Below, piece after piece: positions 55,120 through 62,797 of a stretch of 64,000 nt of DNA. Made by a program: the position numbers and the translations under genes. Source of the stretch: Candidatus Sulfidibacterium hydrothermale (GTDB lineage: Bacteria; Bacteroidota; Bacteroidia; Bacteroidales; F082); contig NZ_CP083760.1 of the NCBI RefSeq assembly GCF_020149915.1, forward strand, positions 310,001 to 374,000. The letters are read 5' to 3'. The notes under the pieces are model-generated. The model saw only the letters and a program-made list of their open reading frames with translations, had not been told where the DNA came from and made no database searches. How positions within the stretch are numbered: the first letter of the stretch is position 1; every line of letters begins with the position of its first letter.

Positions 55120-55310
55120 TTTTAAAGCCGAAGGAAATATTCAGGGTGGCTTTTCGTGCTGTCCGTTTTAGTCCCGGTGCCATAAGCCGTGTTTCGCTCC
55201 CGCGGCATACGAGCTCCCTGTGGTCGCTGTCTGCCCGACTTGCGCAGCCAGGCGGGGCTCCACATCGGCTTCTGTCGCCGGGCGCTGCCACTCCCATCAC
55301 GGCCACAGAG
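55120..55310. other. GC-rich non-coding island
   Basis: A block about 190 bp long with clearly higher GC than the AT-rich flanks, between yceD and the first 102-bp repeat. Open frames of 65-102 codons exist in several frames on both strands, as expected from GC content alone, and none has a convincing start. I take it as non-coding or the relic of a mobile or repeated sequence. Confidence 0.4.
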
Positions 55311-55412
55311 GAAATCCAAAAAGACAAAAAGTCAAATCACAAAAAACTCCCAAATTCCAAAAATCAACTTCTTTTGTCATGCTGAGCAACGCGAAGCATC
55401 TCGTTTAATGGC
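55311..55412. repeat. 102-bp dispersed repeat, copy A
   Basis: Begins GAAATCC and ends around CTCGTTTAATGGC. The A-rich first half is followed by a core with GCTGAGCAACGCGAAGCATC. It is nearly identical to 56857-56958. Similarity continues to about 55524 through a small hairpin (ATCGT...ACGAT) and a CCCCGTAGGGACGG segment also found after copy B. Confidence 0.85.
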
Positions 55413-55557
55413 ATCCTTCATCGTCCGGGCGGACGCCCAAACGATGAATTTCACCGATAAGATGTAGTGTAATGGAGCCCCGTAGGGACGGACTCAGCTT
55501 TTCGCTTTGAATTCATTCAGAGCAAAAAATAACAACCCCTGAATCTATTGTCGTTTT

Positions 55558-56565
55558 TTATTTGTCTTTAACCAAACGAACACTAAAGGCAGAAGTGTTA
55601 TCTACAGCCAAACCAAGATTTAACCAAGTATTATTATAATCCATTCTCGTAGTGTAAGCACAATTTAATAATGGTGCTTTATCACTAGTCCAAAAATAAG
55701 CAAACTCTTTTATACCAGCAAAAGAGATTAAAGTTTTATGCTCATTAGTTAAACCGCGCATTCCTCCTGGTAAAGCAGTGAAGCCAGTTGAATTAGTGGC
55801 TCCCGTATTGGGAGCATTCCAATGCTTAAAACTAGTTTCTTTCATTTTACCACCAGCAACAGGAGTCTTTCCTAAAGCTATTGATAAATCAATGTATTCC
55901 TGTAAAGTCGGAACATGCCAGCCCTGGGGAGCTAAACCACGAGGATCGTCAACGGCATAGAAATTATACAGGGCTCCATAGATAGAATCATATTTAGCCC
56001 GGTTATTCTGATACCAGCACATTGCTCCTTGCTTGTCATTCAACCAAACCGTGCTATCCTGAACTTCAGGGATGGGATCGCCATTACGATAATGGGTTAC
56101 CTTGAGATTTTCCACGGTCCAGATACGGTTATTGATTTCAACGGTATGGTAACCATTGCCATCAATATCCATCAAACCGTAGGTCCAGATCTCCAGACTT
56201 TTGGAAAAGATAGTTCCATCAGCTGTGGTGCAATAGGCCCAAACATGGTATTTAGTGTTTGCCTGTAAACCAGTTAAGGTTAAGGAGATGATTCCGCTTT
56301 TAGCATCAGCTTTAACTTTGGTAGCGCTGCTACTGGTAGTACCAGTGCTGTAAGCTACGCCAGCTTCGCTGATCTGAGAATCATTGGGTGTTACTGTGAA
56401 ATTTACAGTTACGCTTGTCATTTGTAAGTTATTGATACTGTCCATTTTTACGGTAGCTGGCACCGGAGCAGGCGTTGGTGTAGAAGAATCTTTTTGGCAA
56501 CCGGTAAAAGCGGCCAAGGCGGTAAAAGAAACAGCAAGGAGTAGGGTTTTTGCTTTTGTTTTCAT
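55558..56565 (-). CDS. FISUMP-domain lipoprotein with FnIII-like domain
   Basis: A 335-residue lipoprotein that starts at the ATG at 56565; the only longer option is a TTG. The signal ends in AAFTGC with Cys24. Residues of about 40-135 form a fibronectin-III-like domain (VTVNFTVTPNDSQISEAGVAY, LQANTKYHVWAYC). The C-terminal part is a Fibrobacter succinogenes major paralogous (FISUMP) domain: NNRIWTVENLKVTHYRNGD, GALYNFYAVDDPRGLAPQGWHVPT, and FWTSD. Such proteins are surface lipoproteins of unknown role and are often multi-copy. The gene stands alone between repeat arrays. Confidence 0.88.
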   Translation of the reverse strand: MKTKAKTLLLAVSFTALAAFTGCQKDSSTPTPAPVPATVKMDSINNLQMTSVTVNFTVTPNDSQISEAGVAYSTGTTSSSATKVKADAKSGIISLTLTGLQANTKYHVWAYCTTADGTIFSKSLEIWTYGLMDIDGNGYHTVEINNRIWTVENLKVTHYRNGDPIPEVQDSTVWLNDKQGAMCWYQNNRAKYDSIYGALYNFYAVDDPRGLAPQGWHVPTLQEYIDLSIALGKTPVAGGKMKETSFKHWNAPNTGATNSTGFTALPGGMRGLTNEHKTLISFAGIKEFAYFWTSDKAPLLNCAYTTRMDYNNTWLNLGLAVDNTSAFSVRLVKDK

Positions 56566-56790
56566 GGGAGGTAAGGGTTTAAACAATAAAAGTACTACAA
56601 TTAGAAATACAATATTCGAAAAAAGCGAAAAAAAAGATTTTTTTATTTAAATCCGAACAAGAGATTGTTTTATTCAACCCCTTCGGGGTTATGATTTTCT
56701 GATGGGTTTATTTCCCTGCACTTCGTACAGGGTTATTCTGGTTTAATCCCTTCGGGATTAGTTATAAACACGAGATAAATATCTGACTAC

Positions 56791-56856
56791 TTTAAGTACT
56801 TCACACTTCAAATTTTAAGTACTTCAAGTGCCTAAAGTTTGAAGTGCCTAAAGTGG
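56791..56856. repeat. Companion repeat module preceding copy B
   Basis: Starts CTTTAAGTACTTCACACTT and is itself built of short repeats (TTTAAGTACTTCA, AAGTGCCTAAAGT). A shorter form occurs at 57151-57201 before copy C. Both are preceded by a GAGTTATAAA- or TAGTTATAAA-like stretch. With the 102-bp element they form a tandem duplication of about 345-360 bp. Confidence 0.7.
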
Positions 56857-56958
56857 GAAATCCCAAAAGACAAAAAGTCAAATCACAAAAAACTCCCAAA
56901 TTCCAAAAATCAACTTCTTTTGTCCTGCTGAGCAACGCGAAGCATCTCGTTTAACGGC
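56857..56958. repeat. 102-bp dispersed repeat, copy B
   Basis: Near-identical to copy A with only a few substitutions. It is followed by a hairpin-forming ATCGT...ACGAT segment and a GTCCCGTAGGGACGAC segment resembling that after copy A. Confidence 0.85.
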
Positions 56959-57150
56959 CTCCTTCATCGTTTGGGCGTCCTCGGACGATGAATTCCTCGG
57001 TCCACCCGCTCGCTTGCGAACAAATACACACAAAATGTGGTTGTATTGGAGTCCCGTAGGGACGACTCATTACCATTGACGCTGAATTTATTCAGAGACC
57101 GGTGTTTAACCCCTTTGGGATGAGTTATAAATACGAGATATGAATCCAAA

Positions 57151-57201
57151 CTTTAAGTACTTCACACTTTAAATTTTAAGTACTTCAAATGTCTAAAGTG
57201 G
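57151..57201. repeat. Companion repeat module preceding copy C
   Basis: Shortened version of 56791-56856, starting with the same CTTTAAGTACTTCACACTT. Confidence 0.65.
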
Positions 57202-57303
57202 GAAATTCCAAAAAACAAAAAAGCAAATCACAAAAAATCCCCAAATTCCAAAAATCAACTTCTTTTGTCCTGCTGAGCAACGCGAAGCATCTCGTTTAAC
57301 TAC
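57202..57303. repeat. 102-bp dispersed repeat, copy C
   Basis: Same length as copies A and B with slightly more substitutions in the A-rich half. It lies exactly 345 bp after copy B. The region after it to 57549 is AT-rich with no gene that I can support. Confidence 0.8.
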
Positions 57304-57316
57304 CGTGATTATTTTT

Positions 57317-57353
57317 GAGATTCTTCACTGCGCTGCGCTCCGTTCAGAATGAC
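57317..57353. repeat. Inverted relative of the GCTGAGCAACGCGAAGCATC core
   Basis: GAGATTCTTCACTGCGC...TTCAGAATGAC is, in reverse complement, of the form GTCATTCTGAAC...GAAGAATCTC. This resembles the 102-bp repeat core (GTCATGCTGAGC...GAAGCATCTC) in opposite orientation. Confidence 0.5.
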
Positions 57354-57549
57354 AATGAAAACATGAGTAAAATATTGAAAATCAACCAATCACCAGTGAC
57401 TAATGACCAAGTTAGAAATCACAAAAAACAAAAAACCAAATTGCAAACGAAATTCCAAGGTCCAAAAAACAAATCACAAGAAAACAGATAAAATTATAAA
57501 TCGCCGATATTTTTAATAGAACCTTCGTTTTTCATTTTTCCGGATCGAC

Positions 57550-57580
57550 TTTCCCGGAACGCCGGAAAACCATAAATTTG
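57550..57580 (+). promoter_or_regulatory. mobA promoter
   Basis: TTTC (57550-57553), a 19-nt spacer and TAAATTTG (57573-57580), the same layout as the M1 peptidase promoter. The leader would be about 11 nt. Confidence 0.6.
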
Positions 57581-57597
57581 CCTCCTCATTTGAAAAC

Positions 57598-58200
57598 ATG
57601 ACCATCGCAAAAGAAGAGATTACCGGAATCATTCTCGCAGGCGGCAGAAGCAGCCGTATGGGAAAAGATAAGGGTTTGTGTATGTTGAAAGACAAACCGT
57701 TGGTTTCGTATGCCATACAAACGCTTCAGCCATTATGTACCCGGTTGATGATTTCTGCCAACCATTTTCCGGAAAAATATGCCGAATTTGGCTGGCCTGT
57801 AATCCGTGACGAAATACCGGATATCGGTCCGATGGGAGGAATTTATACCTGTCTGAAAAAATCAACTACACGTTACAACCTTATCCTTTCCTGTGACACT
57901 CCTTTTGTCAATACGGCTGTTTTTCAGTTATTGCTGGAAAATGTGGAAAACAATCAGGTCATTTGTCCGGTACACGATACTTTTCTTATCGAGCCTTTAA
58001 GTGGTTGTTACCATACCAACATTTTGGGTGATTTAACCCGCTCCATCGAAAACAAAGAATTTAAAATGATGCAGTTTTTAAAACGTATCCGAATGAAAAC
58101 GGTGACCATTGACGAGCATCTTCCTTTTTTTAACGACTTTCTGTTTCTGAATGTGAATTCTCCGGAAGATTTGAAAAAAGCAGAGGAGGCCGTATGGTGA
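57598..58200 (+). CDS. mobA: Molybdenum cofactor guanylyltransferase MobA
   Basis: A 200-residue nucleotidyltransferase that adds GMP to molybdopterin to form the guanine-dinucleotide cofactor. The NTP-binding LAGGRSSRMGKDKG (residues 14-27), the RDEIPDIGPMGGIYTCL segment and the metal-binding SCDTPF near residue 100 are diagnostic. The C-terminal NVNSPEDL is also typical. It overlaps the downstream membrane-protein gene by 7 bp, so translation is probably coupled. No other molybdopterin gene is in view. Confidence 0.95.
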   Translation: MTIAKEEITGIILAGGRSSRMGKDKGLCMLKDKPLVSYAIQTLQPLCTRLMISANHFPEKYAEFGWPVIRDEIPDIGPMGGIYTCLKKSTTRYNLILSCDTPFVNTAVFQLLLENVENNQVICPVHDTFLIEPLSGCYHTNILGDLTRSIENKEFKMMQFLKRIRMKTVTIDEHLPFFNDFLFLNVNSPEDLKKAEEAVW

Positions 58201-59390
58201 AAAAACAGACATTACCTCCGGATGAATTATGGTTGCGGGCGGCCGTAGCCGGTGGTTTGTGGGCATCCGTTGAGATTATTGTGGGTAGTTTCTTGCATAA
58301 TACCCGCCTTCCTTTTGCCGGTTCGATTCTTGCATTTACCGGAACGGTGTTACTCATCGGATTTTATCAGATTTGGCCATACAAAGGGTTGATTATCCGA
58401 GCCGGACTGATTACGGCCATTATGAAATCGGTTTCGCCCAGTGCGATTATTCTCGGACCCATGACCGGAATCATGCTGGAAGCAATCTTGATTGAAATAG
58501 CCATCCGGATATTGGGCTCTAACCTTGCCGGTTATATGGTAGCCGGAATCCTGAGTCTTTCCAGTGCCTTGTTTCATAAAATTATCAGCCTGATCATTTA
58601 TTACGGTTTTAATCTGGTAAAAATTTATGTCAACATCATTAATTTCGGGTTAAAGCAACTGCATATCCAACAGGCTACGGACTGGCAAATCCTTTGGTTT
58701 TTGCTGTCGTTTTATGTTTTTTTTGGCGTGCTGGCCGGCGGACTGGGCTACCTCATTGGGCGTAAGGCGTTGAAGTTACAATCAGAACAACAAGACTTTG
58801 GAGAGATAAAAGGAGAACCCGAAAAAGATTTTTTTGTGATCGATAAAAACCAAAAAACCTCTACAACGTTGTTGTTTTTTCATCTCATTGCTTTACCGCT
58901 GGGACTTTTTCTGGTGAATATGCATTACCACCTTCCGGGATTGATTTTTATGGGCGTTTATGTATTGGTTTTTGGCTTTGTGTACCGGAGAGCGTTACGC
59001 CGGTTACGAAAACCCATTTTTTGGTCACAGTTGGTTATTATTGTATTACTGTCGGCGCTGTTTTGGGATTTCGGGAAGCCTGATCACCACTGGTTTAATT
59101 TGGATGGCCTTTGGGTCGGGCTGGAAATGTTACTCCGGGCTTTGTTTATCGTTACCGGATTTTCGGCTTTAAGTGTGGAATTGCTTAACGAACATGTACG
59201 GCAATTTCTTTACCGGATTGGCTTTGGCCGGTTTTATAAAGGAATTGGAATGGCTTTCGGTGCACTTCCGGTAATGATCAGTCTGTTGCCTTCGTCCAAA
59301 GAAATCTTGCATTCTCCGGTAAAATCGTTGTTAAAACCATTGGTGATGGCCAACCAGTGGCTGGATACGTTCAGAAAAGAAAGTCAGTGA
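58194..59390 (+). CDS. Polytopic membrane protein, possible ECF-transporter S/T-like fusion
   Basis: A 398-residue inner-membrane protein with roughly 9-10 hydrophobic segments in two halves joined by a charged linker (about residues 195-222). The N-terminal half (AAVAGGLWASVEIIVGSFL, then ILGPMTGIMLEAILIEIAIR) has the small-residue-rich pattern of ECF-type substrate-binding (S) components. The C-terminal half, with two arginine-rich loops (YRRALRRLRKP), loosely resembles an ECF T component. No ATPase is adjacent. The 7-bp overlap with mobA suggests a link to molybdate, pterin or nucleotide supply. The fold is inference; I cannot name a family. Confidence 0.55.
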   Translation: MVKKQTLPPDELWLRAAVAGGLWASVEIIVGSFLHNTRLPFAGSILAFTGTVLLIGFYQIWPYKGLIIRAGLITAIMKSVSPSAIILGPMTGIMLEAILIEIAIRILGSNLAGYMVAGILSLSSALFHKIISLIIYYGFNLVKIYVNIINFGLKQLHIQQATDWQILWFLLSFYVFFGVLAGGLGYLIGRKALKLQSEQQDFGEIKGEPEKDFFVIDKNQKTSTTLLFFHLIALPLGLFLVNMHYHLPGLIFMGVYVLVFGFVYRRALRRLRKPIFWSQLVIIVLLSALFWDFGKPDHHWFNLDGLWVGLEMLLRALFIVTGFSALSVELLNEHVRQFLYRIGFGRFYKGIGMAFGALPVMISLLPSSKEILHSPVKSLLKPLVMANQWLDTFRKESQ

Positions 59391-59416
59391 TTTTGATTTT
59401 CCGGTTTGGGTAAAAA

Positions 59417-60604
59417 TTAAGAAAACGATTTCATTTTTCCGGAAAGGGAAAGAAGATATACCGAAGCTTCTTTTCCGGTTTCTTCTTTGTATTTCGTTTT
59501 GATTTCTTCTGAAAAACCGGAAACGGCCTCGTGCTTAACCAGGTTTAAAGTACAACCTCCGAAGCCGGCGCCGGTCATCCGTGCTCCGGCAGTTCCTTCG
59601 ATTTGAGAAGCGGCCTGTACCAAAAAGTCTAATTCTTCACAGCTTACCTCAAAATCAAAAGCCAGCGAATCGTGCGATGCATACATCAATTCACCAAAAG
59701 CCCGGGCATTTTGCTGTTCTAACAGTTCTGCCGCTACTTCTACCCGGGTGTTCTCGTTTACGACATGCCGTAAACGGTTTTTGAGCGTGGTGTCTTCTAC
59801 CAGTTTGTCTAACCACTCGTGGTCTTCACCCCGCAACATGCCCAGGTAGGGAACATCAAAAAACGAATTGATAATTTCTTTCACCCGGTTGAGTTCTTCT
59901 ACCCTTTGGTTGTAAACCGATTGAACCAGACTGTGTTTTACGTTGGTATTGACCGCCACAAAATCATAACCGGTAAAGGAAGCATCGGTTTCTTTATGGT
60001 TTATCTCGTGACAATCCAGCAAAAGGGCTTTTCCCGGTTTTCCAAATACGGCAGTATATTGATCCATAATTCCGCATTGAACCCCGGCAAAATGGTGCTC
60101 GGCCCGTTGAGCCAGTAAAACAAGCTCTTTTTTGGACAGCTCGATCGAAAAGATCTGCTGAATGGCAAAAGCGGTTACTGTTTCGATGGCTGCCGAACTG
60201 GAAAGTCCGGCATTCAGGGGTACATCACTGAAAAAGGTGAGTTCCAGTCCTTGTTTTTGCCAGCCTTTCTGCTCCATCTCAACCAAAATACCTGCCGGAT
60301 AATCGGTCCATTTTTTTTGCGGAACAGAAAGTAAATCGAACGGAAGAGTAATTTTTTCGTTGTAATTTAGAGAATGAAACTGTATTTCCTGTTCCGGAAT
60401 AAGTTTTACAAACAGATAAGTTCCGACAGAAAGGGCGGCTGGCAATACCAGTCCTTCGGTGTAATCGGTGTGATCACCCATTAAATTTATCCGGCCCGGG
60501 GCAAAAAAAAGAAAACGATCGGTCCCGTTTATCTGCGGAAGAAAAGTCGCTAGGAAAGTTTCTGTATTCAATGTCTCTCTTTTTTTCGGGCAAAAGTAAG
60601 GCAT
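59417..60604 (-). CDS. galK: Galactokinase
   Basis: GHMP-family kinase that phosphorylates galactose at C1, the first committed step of the Leloir pathway. At 395 residues from the ATG it has the galactokinase signature FFAPGRINLMGDHTDY, the ATP loop LSSSAAIETVTAF, the catalytic base in QCGIMDQYTAVFG and TGAGFGGCTLN near the C-terminus. A TACTTTTG box at 60591-60598 would start transcription after this ATG. A TTG at 60571 (384 residues, with about 23 residues before APGR as in other galactokinases) may therefore be the true start. It works with galM and the beta-galactosidase; galT and galE are not in view. Confidence 0.95.
   Translation of the reverse strand: MPYFCPKKRETLNTETFLATFLPQINGTDRFLFFAPGRINLMGDHTDYTEGLVLPAALSVGTYLFVKLIPEQEIQFHSLNYNEKITLPFDLLSVPQKKWTDYPAGILVEMEQKGWQKQGLELTFFSDVPLNAGLSSSAAIETVTAFAIQQIFSIELSKKELVLLAQRAEHHFAGVQCGIMDQYTAVFGKPGKALLLDCHEINHKETDASFTGYDFVAVNTNVKHSLVQSVYNQRVEELNRVKEIINSFFDVPYLGMLRGEDHEWLDKLVEDTTLKNRLRHVVNENTRVEVAAELLEQQNARAFGELMYASHDSLAFDFEVSCEELDFLVQAASQIEGTAGARMTGAGFGGCTLNLVKHEAVSGFSEEIKTKYKEETGKEASVYLLSLSGKMKSFS
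60591..60598 (-). promoter_or_regulatory. Candidate galK -7 box
   Basis: TACTTTTG on the minus strand, 4 nt from the annotated ATG and 20 nt before an in-frame TTG. The -33 element is poor. Confidence 0.4.
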
Positions 60605-60761
60605 TTTGCCTGAAGCCGGTTTGGCGATTTTATCTTTACCGGTTTATACCCGTAAACGTTTGAAAAAGCCACTCTATATAAAACTTGTGGAACAATAGCT
60701 ATTTCGTTAAAAAATAAGGATTTATTAACAAACGATGAAAATTTTCCACCGATAAAATACG

Positions 60762-60769
60762 TATTTTTG
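60762..60769 (+). promoter_or_regulatory. Candidate -7 box for the glycogen debranching gene
   Basis: TATTTTTG, 35 nt before the ATG. No matching -33 element is clear. Confidence 0.4.
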
Positions 60770-60803
60770 CCTTTGAAAATCTTTTTCTCCGAAATTAAAA
60801 AAA

Positions 60804-62744
60804 ATGGGTTATATAAAATTCGATAAAAAGCAGCTCATCAACCTGAATTACTCGCTGAGCAGAGAAAAGCTGCGGACAAACCGGGCCGGCAGTTATGCCA
60901 GTTCTACCATTATTAACTGTAACACCCGGAGTTATCATGGTTTGTTGGTGGCTCCCCAGCCGCTGATTGATGATAACAACCATGTTTTGCTGGCCGATTT
61001 GCACGAGACACTGCGCTCTAACGATTTTGAATTTCATTTGGGATCGCGGATGTACCAGGGAGATGTGATCGAACCCAAAGGACACAAATATCTGCGTGAC
61101 TACGAAATGGACCCCATCCCGCGGCTGGTGTACCGCTTGGGAAATATTGTCTTGGTCAAAGAACTGATCTTCACCCAAAAAGAAGACCGTATCCTGATTC
61201 GTTATACCCTTGAAGAAAGTGCCGGAAAGGTAACTTTTCAGTTCCGGCCGTTTTTGGCTTTCCGGAGTGTTCACTCGCTGAGCAAATCCAATACATACGT
61301 GAATACCCATTTTAAACCGGCTAAAAACGGGGTGAGCTGGCAGATGTATCAGGGATATTCGCCGGTGTACATGCAGTTCTCCAAAAAAGCCGAATATGTT
61401 CATGTGCCCGACTGGTATTACAATGTAAAATATATCCGGGAGCAGGAACGTGGTTACGATTATCTCGAAGATCTTTATACACCGGGTTATTTTGAAACTA
61501 CCCTTGAAAAAGGGGAAAGCCTTGTAATTTCAGCCGCTCTTGATGAAGAAAATCCGGCTTATTTTAAAAGAAAATTTGTAGCCGAAATCAAAAAACGGGT
61601 TCCCCGGAGTAATTTTGAAAACAGCTTGCAAAATGCGGCCGAAGAGTTTATCATTCATGTAAAAAACCGTACTGAAATCATTGCCGGATATCCCTGGTTT
61701 GGCCGCTGGGGACGTGATACGTTTATTTCATTGCCCGGTCTTACCCTTACCCGGGGCGATACCAAAACTTTTCATGCCGTGGTAAAAACCATGTTGCATG
61801 AATTGAAAAACGGTCTTTTCCCCAATCTCGGTCACGGCAAAGAAGCCAGCTATAATTCGGTGGATACTTCCCTGTGGTTTTTCTGGGCTTTACATCAGTA
61901 TGTGCTGATGACCGGTAGCAGTAAGGGATTATGGCAAAGCTACGGAAAAGCCATGCGAAGCATTCTGAATCATTATAAAACCGGGACGCTTCATCAGATA
62001 AAAATGCACGACAACGGGTTGATCTGGGCCGGAGAACCCGGAAATGCTGTTACCTGGATGGACGCCATCGTTGCCGGGAAACCGGTAACCGGACGGATTG
62101 GCTTTGCCGTGGAGATCAATGCGCTTTGGTATGAGGCGATCCGTTTTGCTTTGCAATTGGCTGAAGAAGCCGGTGACAAAAATTTTGTCAGCCGTTGGAA
62201 AAAATGGCCGGAAAAAATTGAACACTCGTTTGCTGCCATGTTTTGGGACGGACAAAAAGGCGTGTTGGCCGATTATGTCACGTATGAAAATAAAGATTTC
62301 ACCATCCGGCCGAATATGGTTATTGCTGTTTCTCTTCCGTTTACCCCGGCTACGCTGGACATGAAAATCGGTGTACTTGGGAAAGCCAAAAACGAACTGC
62401 TTACGCCAAGAGGATTGCGCTCTTTGTCGCCTCGTTTCCCGGAGTACAAAGGAAAATATATCGGGAATCAGGAAGAACGCGACCGGGCTTATCATCAGGG
62501 AACGGTTTGGCCGTGGTTGCTCGGACCATTTTCAGAAGCCTGGCTGAATCTTTATGGAAAAAAAGGAAAAGAATTTATTCTGAACCGGTATGCTGCCTTT
62601 GAAGAAGTGATGACCGAGGCCGGTGTGGGAACGGTTTCGGAAATTTACGATGGTGACCCGCCACACGAAGCCCGCGGAGCGATTTCACAGGCCTGGAGTG
62701 TCGCTGAATTGCTCAGAATAAAATGGCTGACAGACCATGTTTAA
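60804..62744 (+). CDS. Glycogen debranching enzyme (amylo-alpha-1,6-glucosidase, archaeal/bacterial type)
   Basis: A 646-residue cytosolic enzyme. The N-terminal beta domain (NRAGSYASSTIINCNTRSYHGLLVA) and the C-terminal (alpha/alpha)6 domain with WFGRWGRDTFISLPGL, PNLGHGKEASYNSVDTSLWFF, and YHQGTVWPWLLGPF match the GH133-like family that removes alpha-1,6 branches. EIYDGDPPHEARGAISQAWSV closes the active-site barrel. The glycosyltransferase gene follows 53 bp later on the same strand; in Bacteroidota this pair is usually followed by a GH57 alpha-amylase, the standard glycogen cluster. Confidence 0.93.
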   Translation: MGYIKFDKKQLINLNYSLSREKLRTNRAGSYASSTIINCNTRSYHGLLVAPQPLIDDNNHVLLADLHETLRSNDFEFHLGSRMYQGDVIEPKGHKYLRDYEMDPIPRLVYRLGNIVLVKELIFTQKEDRILIRYTLEESAGKVTFQFRPFLAFRSVHSLSKSNTYVNTHFKPAKNGVSWQMYQGYSPVYMQFSKKAEYVHVPDWYYNVKYIREQERGYDYLEDLYTPGYFETTLEKGESLVISAALDEENPAYFKRKFVAEIKKRVPRSNFENSLQNAAEEFIIHVKNRTEIIAGYPWFGRWGRDTFISLPGLTLTRGDTKTFHAVVKTMLHELKNGLFPNLGHGKEASYNSVDTSLWFFWALHQYVLMTGSSKGLWQSYGKAMRSILNHYKTGTLHQIKMHDNGLIWAGEPGNAVTWMDAIVAGKPVTGRIGFAVEINALWYEAIRFALQLAEEAGDKNFVSRWKKWPEKIEHSFAAMFWDGQKGVLADYVTYENKDFTIRPNMVIAVSLPFTPATLDMKIGVLGKAKNELLTPRGLRSLSPRFPEYKGKYIGNQEERDRAYHQGTVWPWLLGPFSEAWLNLYGKKGKEFILNRYAAFEEVMTEAGVGTVSEIYDGDPPHEARGAISQAWSVAELLRIKWLTDHV

Positions 62745-62797
62745 TGAGAATAATGAACAAAATTTACGCTTGCTAACGATTTAAACGAAAAGAAGAC

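Noticed and set aside
55077-55467. Small open frames of 60-100 codons around the GC-rich island
   Set aside because: They overlap one another in several frames, run into the 102-bp repeat and lack coding features.
55311-57303. CRISPR array
   Set aside because: The repeats are 102 bp, only three, irregularly spaced and with an intervening gene; no cas gene is present.
61929-62495. 188-codon open frame on the minus strand
   Set aside because: Antisense to the glycogen debranching enzyme catalytic domain.
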